Assembly (NCBI RefSeq): GCF_004912275.1
Contig: NZ_STGY01000009.1
Location: 22,778 to 86,777 of the forward strand
DNA from: Glycomyces buryatensis
Lineage (GTDB): Bacteria; Actinomycetota; Actinomycetes; Mycobacteriales; Micromonosporaceae
DNA: 64,000 nucleotides
Direction: 5' to 3'
A program made the position numbers and the translations under genes. Positions 37,900 to 46,694 of the stretch are shown here, one piece after another; the stretch's first letter is position 1; every line of letters starts with the position of its first letter. The notes beneath the pieces were generated by a model. The model was given only the letters and a program-made list of their open reading frames with translations. It was not told the origin of the DNA and ran no database searches.

Positions 37900-39525
37900 T
37901 CAGGTGAGCACTCGGGCGTCGAGGGCGGTCATCAGGTTGCGTTTGCGGTAGTGGGCCTCGCGGAGGTTGGCGACGTACAGGGCTCCCGCGCCAGGTCCAG
38001 TTGAGCGGTCAAGGCATTCGGCAGCGAGGGCGATGAGCTCCGCGGCGGCCTCGTATGACTGCTTGTTCATCCGGTCGATCAGGGCCTCGGCTTGGGCCAT
38101 GAACAGTTCACCTGTCGCTTCCGGGGCCTCGAAGCGGTGGCGCTTGGCGACCTTGACCCGGGTCTCGGGCAGGGCGCGGTGCTCGCGTGCGGCCTGCCAG
38201 GCCTCGGCTACGCGGTCCTGGCGGAGCAGCATATCGGCCAGGTCGTCTGCCAGTCCCCAACGGGGCCTTGGGCCTTTGAGCAGGTCTTGCACGGACTCCA
38301 CGGCCCAGCCGAGTAGTTCGGGCTCTTCCAGTCGGGCAAGAGCTTCATATGAATGGAGTCCGGGGTCTTGTTCGAAGCGGTCCTTGTGGAGAGCGATGAG
38401 GGCGGCGCGGTCCTCGGCGCTCTCGTAGTGCTCGGAGAGGAAGTCAATGAGGCGCTGGTCCTGCCGACCGGAGGCGAGGGCTTCACGAGCCCGCTCGACT
38501 GCTTCGGCGCGACGGCCCATGCGGTCGAGCTGATCCACGAGGGGCCAGGCGTTGCCGTCTTCTGATGCCGTCTGAGCATGCGCTTCGAGTATGAATTCGT
38601 CGTCGCCGACGCATTCGGCGTAGCGGATCAGCAGGTAGCGGTGAGTCCAAGATTCAATGTGGCCCTTGCGGGTCCGAAGGATCGAGCCGTAGTGGGCGAG
38701 ACCTTCGTCGCCGAGGACCGTCGCGTAGTCCTCGATGTCCAACTCGGGCATGGTGTTGTCGTCGAGCTGGTGGGCGGCGATCCATTCGGCCGTCGCGATC
38801 GGGTCGATCTCGGCGGCCGTGCAGGCGTCGAGATGGGCGGAGGCGAGTTCGCCGGCCGCCTCGCCGACCCGATATTCGACCTCGGCCCGCTCCCAGTACT
38901 CGCGGACCCGGTCGATCGCATGGCGGGCCAAGGCCACGGCATCGCCGGGGCGGCCTTCTACGACGAGCGCGCGAACATGCGCCGCGAAGTCCGAGACCGC
39001 GGCGGCGTAATGCTCGTGCTCGTTGTAGTCGAGTTGGTAGTGCCCGTTGAGGACGAGCGCATTGTCTACGGCGGACAGCTGGCCGTCGATCGTCCGGCCC
39101 TTGGCTGTGTCGGCGAAGGCGGCCCGCCGCTCCAGTCGCTCGCGCAGTGCGGAGTCGTCCTCGGCTGCCTCGAGCAGGAGCTCGACAAGTGCAGACCTTT
39201 CGAGCGACGCAAGGTGCGAGCGTAGGTCGACCGGCTCGTGTACGTCGCCGCCGTGTTCATGCTCGTAGAGGTAGACGACGCCCACCGCAACGCAGTGCTT
39301 GCAGAAGTTCTCGTCCTCGCCCCACGGGCAGTCGCACCGGCCTTCGATGCCATTGCGTTTGAGTCGCAAGCTGACCCGATAGCGCTCGGTGCCCTGGACT
39401 TCGGCCCGGATCTCCTTGTCTGACGCAGTTAGATGCCTGACCGCGTCGAAATACTTCAGTCCGTGCTCGTAGGATTTCGGGCCTGCCAGTTCGGCAAGGT
39501 CGTCAAGGGTGAACCCGCTCTTCAC
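37900..39525 (-). CDS. SWIM zinc-finger protein with helical repeats
   Basis: 541 residues. The SWIM motif is complete: Cys64-x-Cys66-x8-Cys75-x-His77 (RCDCPWGEDENFCKHCVA), preceded by the usual beta strands (EIRAEVQGTERYRVSLRLKR). The remaining 450 residues are acidic helices in TPR-like repeats (GRPGDAVALARHAIDRVREY, DRVAEAWQAAREHRALPETR). SWIM domains bind DNA or proteins; family members are usually uncharacterised. It is transcribed in the same direction as the hsd operon but ends 118 nt before that operon's promoter, so it is a separate unit. Confidence 0.85.
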   Translation of the reverse strand: MKSGFTLDDLAELAGPKSYEHGLKYFDAVRHLTASDKEIRAEVQGTERYRVSLRLKRNGIEGRCDCPWGEDENFCKHCVAVGVVYLYEHEHGGDVHEPVDLRSHLASLERSALVELLLEAAEDDSALRERLERRAAFADTAKGRTIDGQLSAVDNALVLNGHYQLDYNEHEHYAAAVSDFAAHVRALVVEGRPGDAVALARHAIDRVREYWERAEVEYRVGEAAGELASAHLDACTAAEIDPIATAEWIAAHQLDDNTMPELDIEDYATVLGDEGLAHYGSILRTRKGHIESWTHRYLLIRYAECVGDDEFILEAHAQTASEDGNAWPLVDQLDRMGRRAEAVERAREALASGRQDQRLIDFLSEHYESAEDRAALIALHKDRFEQDPGLHSYEALARLEEPELLGWAVESVQDLLKGPRPRWGLADDLADMLLRQDRVAEAWQAAREHRALPETRVKVAKRHRFEAPEATGELFMAQAEALIDRMNKQSYEAAAELIALAAECLDRSTGPGAGALYVANLREAHYRKRNLMTALDARVLT

Positions 39526-39671
39526 CGAAACAGTCTAGGATTCGGTGAGTTCGGAGCCGAAGCGACGCAACTGGATTGAGTGACAGTCGGATATCTGACT
39601 CAAACCCCCACGCGTAGTACAGGTGAGTTGATCTTGTAGCGAAGTGCTCACGCTGTCTAGAATTGCTCGGC

Positions 39672-40523
39672 ATGACGGACGTTGAGGAAGAACTGCCCCC
39701 AGGACCGCCTCCGCTCATGGAACTCGCGCGACAGCTCGTCACCGAGCGGACCCGCCCTCGCCAGCGACTCCCGAAGGGTTACCAGAAGGCCGAGATTCCG
39801 CGCGACATCTGTTCCCCGAAGACCTTGGGGCGTCTGGAATCCGGGAGGTATCGCGGGATCAACCTCGGTACCGTACTCAAGCTCCTCAGGTTCTATCAAA
39901 CTCCGTACGAGCAGGCCGACCACATCGCGAGGCTCGCCGAGGCGTCGAAGGCGCACGACTGGTGCAGCCACTATGCCAGCGTCCTCGAAGACCGAAACTG
40001 GTTTTACCAGCAGTGCGAGGACAGCGCGAGCTACATGATGTTCCACTCCTACTCGGTGCTTCCCTCGCTCATCCAGGGCCGGGCCTACTACCGGATGCTG
40101 AGGGACACGACCACGATTGCGATGGAAGGCGAGTTCGACTGGGAGGAGGGCCTGGAGTTTCGCATGGATCGGCGCGAGCGCTGGATCGAGTCCGAGCGCG
40201 CGATCCAAGCTCTCATTGGCGAAGTCGCCCTGACCATCGACCTCGGCCCTAGGAAGGACGCGATCTTGGCCGATCTGCGCGAGATCGCGGCGCTGCCGTT
40301 TGCCGATGTCCGGGTCATTCCGTTCAGCGCTGGCCGATATGAGCTCCAGAGCTGGACGCTCAACCTGCTCGAATACGATGACGGTGAAGAGACCGTGATC
40401 AACGTCGAGTCGCCCCGGGGGTCCGGCTTCGTCCCCGTCGACTCGGCGCGAGGTAAGTTCTTCTCCGGTGCCGCCAAGCTGGCATCGGGCAAGTCGATCG
40501 CATTGGAGGACTTCCTACAGTGA
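39672..40523 (+). CDS. XRE-family regulator with DUF5753-type domain
   Basis: 283 residues from ATG 39672; a TTG at 39663 is less likely. The N-terminus has a helix-turn-helix region of the XRE type (SPKTLGRLESGRYRGINLGT). The rest is the DUF5753 ligand-like domain (YSVLPSLIQGRAYYRMLRDT, 'ADVRVIPFSAGRYELQSWTL', 'VYVESP'-like NVESPRG). Such proteins are abundant in actinomycetes and are paired with a DUF397 gene that follows immediately, as here (GTGA overlap). Some pairs control development or secondary metabolism (WhiJ-like), but the target is unknown. Confidence 0.88.
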   Translation: MTDVEEELPPGPPPLMELARQLVTERTRPRQRLPKGYQKAEIPRDICSPKTLGRLESGRYRGINLGTVLKLLRFYQTPYEQADHIARLAEASKAHDWCSHYASVLEDRNWFYQQCEDSASYMMFHSYSVLPSLIQGRAYYRMLRDTTTIAMEGEFDWEEGLEFRMDRRERWIESERAIQALIGEVALTIDLGPRKDAILADLREIAALPFADVRVIPFSAGRYELQSWTLNLLEYDDGEETVINVESPRGSGFVPVDSARGKFFSGAAKLASGKSIALEDFLQ

Positions 40524-40717
40524 GCAACACAGGACCCTGGCGCAAGTCGAGTCGCAGCGGCGGAGGCCAGGACAACAACTGCGTCGAGGTGCGTCTCGAC
40601 AACGACGCCCCACAGGTCTCGGACAGCAAGCTCGCCGATGACCGCCCCATCCTCACCGTCACGCCCGGCAGCTACAACGGGCTCCTGGCGTGGGTGAAGC
40701 ACCACGGCCGGCAGTAA
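40520..40717 (+). CDS. DUF397 protein, partner of the XRE regulator
   Basis: 65 residues from GTG 40520, overlapping the regulator's stop. It has the standard DUF397 pattern: 'GPWRKSSRSGGGQDNNCVEV', 'VSDSKLADDRPILTVTPGSY', 'LLAWVKH'. DUF397 proteins act as antagonists or partners of the neighbouring XRE protein in the few studied cases. Confidence 0.92.
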   Translation: MSNTGPWRKSSRSGGGQDNNCVEVRLDNDAPQVSDSKLADDRPILTVTPGSYNGLLAWVKHHGRQ

Positions 40718-40860
40718 AGCCGTGGGTTTGTCGGCGGCCCGGCGTGGAGGCTAGAGGGTCGTCGACCGAACCAGTCAGAATATCGAACGCAGCGGCAGGC
40801 TCCGGCCCGCCGCTCGTTCACTTTCCAAGCACCGCAAGCGCATCGCATCCGAGGAGTCAT

Positions 40861-41133
40861 ATGAGCGAGCACATGCGCGAACACCCCCTTAAAGGCCAGT
40901 TCGACACGGCTTCCGCCCGCTGGGCGCGTCCCGACGCCGACGATGGAACCCCCGGAGAGCTGGAGATCGGCTTCGCCGATAACGGGCTGGTAGCCATTCG
41001 CCGCTGCGACGACCCCGAGGGCGCGATCCTGATCTACACCCCTGAGGAGTGGGAGGCCTTCGTCGGCGGCGTCCAGGACGGCGAACTCGACCTCTCCGTC
41101 CTGATCCAGGACGCGCGAGACGCCTCCGAATAG
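40861..41133 (+). CDS. Second DUF397-type protein
   Basis: 90 residues from ATG 40861 after GAGGAG. The C-terminal half 'EIGFADNGLVAIRRCDDPEG', 'LIYTPEEWEAFVGGVQDGEL' is the DUF397 variant found alone or N-terminally extended. It lies 143 nt after the XRE/DUF397 pair and may be a second partner of the same regulator. Confidence 0.85.
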   Translation: MSEHMREHPLKGQFDTASARWARPDADDGTPGELEIGFADNGLVAIRRCDDPEGAILIYTPEEWEAFVGGVQDGELDLSVLIQDARDASE

Positions 41134-41372
41134 CGTCCGCTCTCGGGTCCACCCGAGTCGGCTGCGGCCACCGGCACGGGACACCGAGACGACGAATTTT
41201 GTCCCATCGGTCTGGCCTTTCTCGGAGACAGTCGGCCGCTTCTGGCAGACCCTCCGGTCAGTTCTCGTGATTGCTCCAACGTTTCCCCTGTTCTTAGGCT
41301 TGTGCCAACGCTCCGCCGTTTCAGTGCGGAGCCCTAAGGCGACTGTTGTCAAGTTGCGAGGGAGGGCACGGC

Positions 41373-41684
41373 ATGACCCGACGACAACGTCCACCGCTCG
41401 ATCCGGGCCGGGTATACGGCCTATTCGTCAACGCGAAGGGCACTGCGTTCGTACTGCGCGCCAGCGCGAGCGGCAGACGGATGAACGTGTGCCTTCACCA
41501 CGACGAGGGACCGCAGATCGCCGTGGTCTGCAACCCGACCGAACCGGGCGAGCGCTTCATCAGGTGGCAGGGCCGTCTCTGGTCCTCGAACCCCGAGGAC
41601 TGGAAGCAAGACGTCAAGCGACTCGCCTTCGAGTCCATCGACGCGATCCTCGCCGCCTCGCGGGATGCGGCGACCCGGCCGTGA
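41373..41684 (+). CDS. Hypothetical protein, 103 residues
   Basis: ATG 41373 lies 7 nt after GGGAGG. It is a small mixed alpha/beta protein (VYGLFVNAKGTAFVLRASAS, 'ERFIRWQGRLWSSNPEDWKQ') with no motif that I recognise. It sits among actinomycete regulatory genes. Coding is supported by the ribosome site and codon usage only. Confidence 0.6.
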   Translation: MTRRQRPPLDPGRVYGLFVNAKGTAFVLRASASGRRMNVCLHHDEGPQIAVVCNPTEPGERFIRWQGRLWSSNPEDWKQDVKRLAFESIDAILAASRDAATRP

Positions 41685-41821
41685 ACGAATTCGGTGATCT
41701 CCTGTCTCGCAGCGTCGTCGCCGCCGCACGCCTGCCACAGCCTGCCCGTTCCGGTTCCCGCACTTATAAAGCCGTTGTATTCCATGAACCGCACTCCGAC
41801 ACCGTTGACGGTTGGGGCAGG

Positions 41822-42013
41822 GTGGAGCCCCGGTGTCCAGTCACGGTGTCCTGCTGCCTCTGTCCGGTCGCGCTTCGTCTCTCCGTTTCCGGCTACGGAG
41901 AGATGGCGCGCCGGGTAGAGGCGGCCGGGTGGCACTACACGCCAGGGCTTCACCTCCACGAACGCGCCTGGTGTCCAGATTGCCGCCCCAACGCCGGGAG
42001 GGCCGTCGTCTGA
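41822..42013 (+). CDS. Small Cys4 (zinc-ribbon-like) protein
   Basis: 63 residues from GTG 41822, embedded in a longer frame that is otherwise non-coding. The pairs C-x-x-C ('SCCLCPVALRL') and C-x-x-C ('RAWCPDCRPNAG') frame a helix 'YGEMARRVEAAGWHYTPGLH'. This spacing is a good fit for a structural zinc site. The TGA (42011-42013) overlaps the next reading frame. Function unknown. Confidence 0.55.
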   Translation: MEPRCPVTVSCCLCPVALRLSVSGYGEMARRVEAAGWHYTPGLHLHERAWCPDCRPNAGRAVV

Positions 42014-42693
42014 ATGCTCGACACGACGGCTCCCCGGCGGGGCCGACCGCCGCGCCGCTGAATCCGCGCGGCGGTCGGCCCGAATCAGCCGCAGGAATCA
42101 CCGCACGTATCCCGATCGGGGAGTTTCGCCTGGGGCCCAATCTCATTGAGGTCACCGCACATCACGACGGGATCGGTGCGACCGTCTGGCTGGAGCGCGT
42201 CGACCCTGCGGCGCATGAAGAGATCGGCTACGCGGTCGAGCTGGACGCTGCCCCGCGGGTGCGGCTCTACGGCGACGACTGGCCGCCTGAGTCCCATGCG
42301 TTCGCGGCAGCCGAGGCTCAGACGATCTGGAAGCGGGCCCTCGCCGAGGGCATGGTGCGGCCCTGGTCCACGAACTCGGCGATGGTGCGGCTCGGATCGG
42401 TCGCCGTTGACGAGCGCCGCGTCGAACTGGTGTGGTGCAAGCTCGCGGACACGGTCCTGGTCAGCTTCACCGACATCGAGCCCAGGCGTATCGGCACCGT
42501 GGTCATGCGGGAGTGCGGGCCCGGGTTCGTCGCGCAACCCGGCCATCTCGACTGGCTGCGCTACGAGGACCGGGAGGCGCGGCTGCTGCGCGCTGCGGTG
42601 CGTCTCTACGCCGAGCGCTGTGCCGCAGCCGAATCGCTATGTGGTGGGCCTCGTCAGGCCCTCCAGGGCACGGGCTGGTTCCGCCGAGTGTGA
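41971..42693 (+). CDS. Hypothetical protein, start uncertain
   Basis: From 42100 on the frame looks coding (IPIGEFRLGPNLIEVTAHHD, 'VELVWCKLADTVLVSFTDIE', 'HLDWLRYEDREARLLRAAVR'). Start candidates are GTG 41971, TTG 41980, or a CTG at 42010. The CTG would overlap the previous TGA and has GGGAGG about 8 nt upstream. The N-terminal 35 residues after the CTG are Pro/Gly/Arg-rich. No family recognised. Confidence 0.5.
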   Translation: MSRLPPQRREGRRLNARHDGSPAGPTAAPLNPRGGRPESAAGITARIPIGEFRLGPNLIEVTAHHDGIGATVWLERVDPAAHEEIGYAVELDAAPRVRLYGDDWPPESHAFAAAEAQTIWKRALAEGMVRPWSTNSAMVRLGSVAVDERRVELVWCKLADTVLVSFTDIEPRRIGTVVMRECGPGFVAQPGHLDWLRYEDREARLLRAAVRLYAERCAAAESLCGGPRQALQGTGWFRRV

Positions 42694-42806
42694 AGCAGGG
42701 CCTGGTTCACTCGGCTGTGTGAGGCGATTGTCTGCCTTGCGGCGTAATCTCGGGCGGCATCAAGCACATCAACTTCGGACGTCGACGGCGGCCGGAGAGG
42801 AGCAGC

Positions 42807-43298
42807 ATGGCGCCGCAGAGCCAGAACAGCCAGCCTTCGGGACCCTTCACCCTCCTCGGGGAGGGCCAGCAGGGGCGGGCAGTCAAGATCGTCCTTCCAG
42901 CGGGAGTGGCCACACTGGCCGGCTTTGCAGGGCCGCAACCCGCCCCGCAGGTCTCGACACGGCCGCGCAACGTCGTTGAACGACTCGTTCAACATGGAAT
43001 CATCCCGGTCGGCGAACCCTTCTGGTTCGCATACCTCAACGTGATCACGGGAAGCCCCATCCACCCATGGGCGCTGGCCAATCCGAATCGGTGCCGAGCC
43101 ACCTTCGTCAACGACCCGGTCAACTGCCTTGAATGGGAAGTCGACCACCAGCGGTACTCCGCGACCGGCCTGGCCCTGGATCTGAAGGAGGAAGCGACCG
43201 GCAAGAGACCTCGATCCCTTGCGGGTCCGCAGTTCTGGGTGAACCGCGCAGGCCAGAATCTCGTTGAGATCGCGAAGCAGCACGGGGTCTGGCCCTGA
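42807..43298 (+). CDS. Stand-alone RAMA-like domain protein
   Basis: 163 residues from ATG 42807 after GAGAGGAG. Residues 55-160 align by eye with the C-terminus of the AIPR protein at 24408-26492: NPNRCRATFVN against NPSRSRATWVN, 'LEWEVDHQRYSATGLALDL' against 'LRWEVDGKTYAASRLALEL', and GP-x2-W in both. The opening 'RLVQHGIIPVGEPFWF' is the LI-x-G-x2-G start of RAMA modules, which are found with restriction and methylation enzymes and may sense modified DNA. It has no partner domain here, so it may act as an adaptor or antagonist. Confidence 0.6.
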   Translation: MAPQSQNSQPSGPFTLLGEGQQGRAVKIVLPAGVATLAGFAGPQPAPQVSTRPRNVVERLVQHGIIPVGEPFWFAYLNVITGSPIHPWALANPNRCRATFVNDPVNCLEWEVDHQRYSATGLALDLKEEATGKRPRSLAGPQFWVNRAGQNLVEIAKQHGVWP

Positions 43299-43385
43299 AC
43301 ATTGCCCCCGAGGTCAGGCTTGACTGTCCCAGTGCTTGAGCGGTCATTGCGGGAGCATGACTCGCAGGTTAGAGGAGCCTCTCAG

Positions 43386-44120
43386 CTACTTTCGGGCTCG
43401 TCGTTCGATTCGTGGCAGTTCGGCGTCGATCTCGTCCTCGCTCACCGCCAGCGTGCCGGCGTCGCCACCGGCCTCCAGTACATGGCCGAGTTTTCGTTGG
43501 TAGGCAGCTGACTTGGCCCGAAACCGCAGCTCCTCGTGGTCCCTCGTGCGTTTTTGCCCGGTCTCCCGTGCGGTGAGGTCCAAGAGCTCGTAGCGCCGGT
43601 TCGCTTCCGCGAGTTCCCGTTCGACCCCATTGCGATACTGGTGAGGTGGCTCCATCCGGTCCCGGCCCGCATTCAGCAGCAGGACCTCCGCGAAGGTCCA
43701 GCCGCCCTCGACTTTGTCGGTCCAACGGCCAGGCGGGAGCGGCTTCCGTTCCCCGGCGAGGACGGCGTGGTCGAGGATCTGCTTCCAACCGGTCCGGTTC
43801 ACTTCGATGGCCCCAGGCCGGTGCGCTGCGGGGCAGGTACGAATGTCCCTGCCGCGCTTGTGGACGCAGGCCGCAGTGACCTCTACAACCGTCCAATGCC
43901 ACCATTTCACCGATTTCGTCCGCTGCGTTGACCACACCTCGATCCGCAGGCCCGGCTCGACTCGTCGGTGCCAAGGGATCGCCAGGTGCGACACGAGCAT
44001 TGCGGTCTGGGTGCCGTCCGCGATGGAACGGATAGTCGCCGGGGAAGACTTCAGAAGCGGGAGCCTGCGCGGATTCACGTACCGGCCGGTCGCCTCGTCA
44101 CCCTCGAAGGAAGCGTTCAC
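43386..44120 (-). CDS. Hypothetical protein, 244 residues
   Basis: The start is taken as GTG 44120 (VNASFEGDEATGRYVNPRRL) because the frame becomes clearly coding there; a GTG further upstream is possible and no clean ribosome site is seen. The N-terminal half has strands with 'VEPGLRIEVWSTQRTKSVKW' and 'GWKQILDHAVLAG'. The C-terminal 100 residues are charged helix, probably coiled coil (ERELAEANRRYELLDLTARE). No family recognised. Confidence 0.6.
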   Translation of the reverse strand: MNASFEGDEATGRYVNPRRLPLLKSSPATIRSIADGTQTAMLVSHLAIPWHRRVEPGLRIEVWSTQRTKSVKWWHWTVVEVTAACVHKRGRDIRTCPAAHRPGAIEVNRTGWKQILDHAVLAGERKPLPPGRWTDKVEGGWTFAEVLLLNAGRDRMEPPHQYRNGVERELAEANRRYELLDLTARETGQKRTRDHEELRFRAKSAAYQRKLGHVLEAGGDAGTLAVSEDEIDAELPRIERRARK

Positions 44121-44232
44121 CCCCCGATTCTCACAGCACGGGTCCCGCAACGCCACCTGCACACACGGCGCTCTTGGCCGTGCTCGCCGCTGACCGCGCC
44201 CGCGGTTCCGTCCTACCTCGTGGTCGCCGGGT

Positions 44233-45564
44233 TCAGCTCGGGGTGATCGGCTCTCCGGCGGTGAGTCGGGCGGCGTCGGCGGCGGCAAGGCCCGCCACGT
44301 GGCCCTCGTAGTTGGTGATTCGAGTCCCGCGGCCGTATTTCAGGTTCGGGAACAGCTCCTCGGTCCTGGCGTCGACGCGCTCGTCGCGCTGGCGCATTAC
44401 CGGGACCAGGTCGGTGCCGGTCTCCTCGGCGACTTCGCGGGTGGTGTCGCCGGCCGATGCGCGCAGCCGCTCGCCGATCCTCCCTGCGAAGGAGGCCAGG
44501 AACGATTGGCGGAACGAGCGGGTCTGCGATCTGCCCGCCTTGGAGGAGACCGAGCCCGCGCGGGTCATCGTGGCGGTGGCCTGCACCAGCAGCGAGTTGT
44601 ACAGCAGCTCGACCGAGCGCAGGTCGTCCCGGTCGCCGATCAGCGTGGTGAACCCGCCGTCCGGCCAATACACGGGGCGGCAGTGGTTGGCGCTCGCGAT
44701 CTGTGCGAGCAGCTCCGATTTGGGCATCTCGTAGGGCCGTTCGATGATGACGCGCAAGGCATCCGGTTCGCGCTTGCCGTGGCCGGTCTGCGATAGCAGC
44801 GCCTCGTTGACGCTGTGGCGGGCGATGAGCTGCTGGGCCTTCGCCGTGAAAGCCTCGGCCTCCGCGTCCGAACCGGTCGCCTCGGCCTTGGCCAGCAGCG
44901 CCTGAATCTTGGTGTAGATCTTGGAGGATTCGGCTCCTTTGAATCCGTGTGCGACCACGGGGCTGCCCGGCAGCGGCTCCACCTTCGGGATAGAGGGGAT
45001 GGTGCTGAACATGGGGAACGCCTCGAGCGCCCCGGCCCACAGCACGATCCGGTCCCAACGGCCCAGTCCCCTGACCGCCGCGGCGATGTCCTCGAACTCG
45101 GTCTGGTCGACCAGTTCCTCGCGGTGGGCCCTCCACCGGTCGCTCAACTGCGCCTCGGGATACCGCGCCAACTGGCCGCGCATCATGGTTTTCGCGGCCC
45201 GGACCGCCTCGGCGCTGAGCGACTTCCGGAAGGCGCTCACCACCTCTCGCGGCATCCAGCCTTGCTGCCACGCATGCGCGACCGTGTCGTCGCCGAGTTC
45301 CCCGAACGTCCTGGCGAGCGCGGCCGGCCAGCCCTCGTCGCTCGACTGCCCTTCCAGATGAGACGCCGCATCCACCCAGTCCAATTCTTCGCGAGCCGTT
45401 TCCTGGAGGATCGTCAGCACCGCATAGCGGGCGCGGCCTTCGATTGGCAGCCCGCTCAGACCGTCCTGTTCTGCGGCGGACCCGCCACGTCCCGGGCCGG
45501 ATTGAGGGCGCTGCTTGCGAGACTTGGCCTTCGTCTTGCGTCGCTGCTGGTTGTTCTTGCCCAC
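44233..45564 (-). CDS. DUF2786-domain protein
   Basis: 443 residues from GTG 45564. The first 30 residues are very basic (GKNNQQRRKTKAKSRKQR). The DUF2786 helical motif is clear in the middle (SSKIYTKIQALLAKAEATGS, 'AEAFTAKAQQLIARHSVNEA'). It is followed by a longer domain with 'FRQSFLASFAGRIGERLRAS' that usually accompanies it. DUF2786 proteins are widespread and uncharacterised, some in phages. The gene starts just past a tRNA terminator on the same strand. Confidence 0.8.
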   Translation of the reverse strand: MGKNNQQRRKTKAKSRKQRPQSGPGRGGSAAEQDGLSGLPIEGRARYAVLTILQETAREELDWVDAASHLEGQSSDEGWPAALARTFGELGDDTVAHAWQQGWMPREVVSAFRKSLSAEAVRAAKTMMRGQLARYPEAQLSDRWRAHREELVDQTEFEDIAAAVRGLGRWDRIVLWAGALEAFPMFSTIPSIPKVEPLPGSPVVAHGFKGAESSKIYTKIQALLAKAEATGSDAEAEAFTAKAQQLIARHSVNEALLSQTGHGKREPDALRVIIERPYEMPKSELLAQIASANHCRPVYWPDGGFTTLIGDRDDLRSVELLYNSLLVQATATMTRAGSVSSKAGRSQTRSFRQSFLASFAGRIGERLRASAGDTTREVAEETGTDLVPVMRQRDERVDARTEELFPNLKYGRGTRITNYEGHVAGLAAADAARLTAGEPITPS

Positions 45565-45582
45565 CGGTCCCCCGACCTCGCC

Positions 45583-45621
45583 AAAAAAGAAGGCCCGGAT
45601 CACAATTGCGATCCGAGCCTT
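45583..45621 (-). terminator. Terminator downstream of tRNA-Arg
   Basis: On the minus strand AAGGC-t-CGGATC pairs with GATCCG-g-GCCTT around a short loop, followed by CTTTTTT. It ends about 20 nt before the GTG of the DUF2786 gene. Confidence 0.85.
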
Positions 45622-45633
45622 GACTTGCTTGAT

Positions 45634-45709
45634 TGGTGCGCCGCGAGGGATTCGAACCCCCAACCTTCTGATCCGTAGTCAGATGCTCTATCCGTTGAGC
45701 TAGCGGCGC
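45634..45709 (-). tRNA. tRNA-Arg (anticodon ACG), CCA encoded
   Basis: Minus strand. The acceptor GCGCCGC pairs with GCGGCGC, the discriminator is A and CCA is encoded (45636-45634). The anticodon stem TCTGA/TCAGA encloses CTACGGA (ACG), and GTTCGAATC gives the T loop. The mature body is 73 nt plus CCA. Confidence 0.97.
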
Positions 45710-45875
45710 ATTCTCGGCCCGTACGACCGGGCCGCGCACCAGCCTACCTGGAGCGCGGGGCGGCCTGCAAGCGGGTATGCGGTTGTGCCGTGGGTCATCG
45801 GACGGCGGTCCGGGGTGCGAGGCGGGGTGCTTCGTAGAATGGGCGTTCGGTGCGTGGTGAGGGAGACGGGGACAT

Positions 45876-46694
45876 ATGGGCAAGGTGCTGCGGGTCAGTG
45901 CTCGGAACGCGCGGTTTCAGCAGTGGGAGGCGCTGCTGACCAACCGGAAGAAGCGGAATCAGGCCGGCGGTTTCCTGGTGCAGGGCGTGCGTCCCATCGA
46001 TCTCGCGCTGGAGCACGGGTGGACGTTCCAGGACGTCCTCTTCGACGCCGACCGGCGGCTCTCGGATTGGGCCCGGGGCGTGCTCGACGCCAGTGGCGGA
46101 CAGCACTATGCGGTCGCGCGGGAGCTCATGGCCGAGCTGGGGGAGAAGGAGTCCGACGCGCCCGAGCTGCTGGCCGTCGTGTCCATGCCCGACGTGTCCC
46201 TGCGTCGCATCAAGGCCGGGCCCGGATTCTTGGGGATCGCATTCGACCGGCCCGGGAGCCCGGGCAACCTGGGCTCGCTCCTGCGCTCGGCCGACGCGTT
46301 CAGCGCCGACGTGGTGATCACCACCGGGCACGGCGCCGATCCGTTCGATCCGCGGTCGGTGCGCGCCTCCACCGGGTCGCTGTTCTCCACCCGCGTCGCC
46401 CACGCCGACCGGCCCCAGGACGTCGCCGCCTGGATCACAGGCCAGGCCGGGGCCCCGGTCCGGATGGTCGGGACCGACGAGCACGGCGAGAACGAACTGG
46501 CCGCGACCGACCTGACCGGCCCGACGCTGCTGGTCCTCGGCCGCGAGACCGACGGCATGTCGCGCGCCTGGCACGACACTGTGGACGTGACCGCGCGGAT
46601 TCCGATCGGCGGCGCCGCCTCGTCGCTCAATGCGGCCGCGGCCGGCTCGATCGCCCTCTACGAAGCCGCACGGCAGCGCTCAGGGCGCGCCTAA
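45876..46694 (+). CDS. TrmH/SpoU-family RNA 2'-O-methyltransferase
   Basis: 272 residues from ATG 45876. All three SPOUT motifs are present: 'GSPGNLGSLLRSADAFSADV' (motif 1, N-x-G-x3-R), 'LVLGRETDGMS' (motif 2) and 'IPIGGAASSLNAAAAGSIAL' (motif 3, the SAM-binding knot). The N-terminal 120 residues are the substrate-binding extension (KKRNQAGGFLVQGVRPIDLA). It methylates a ribose in rRNA or tRNA; the exact position cannot be told. The stop overlaps the stop of the convergent gene. Confidence 0.9.
   Translation: MGKVLRVSARNARFQQWEALLTNRKKRNQAGGFLVQGVRPIDLALEHGWTFQDVLFDADRRLSDWARGVLDASGGQHYAVARELMAELGEKESDAPELLAVVSMPDVSLRRIKAGPGFLGIAFDRPGSPGNLGSLLRSADAFSADVVITTGHGADPFDPRSVRASTGSLFSTRVAHADRPQDVAAWITGQAGAPVRMVGTDEHGENELAATDLTGPTLLVLGRETDGMSRAWHDTVDVTARIPIGGAASSLNAAAAGSIALYEAARQRSGRA

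Noticed and set aside
44213..45883. A 556-codon minus-strand frame over the DUF2786 gene
   Set aside because: It reads across the tRNA-Arg and gives Arg/Gly-rich sequence; the true frame has DUF2786 motifs.
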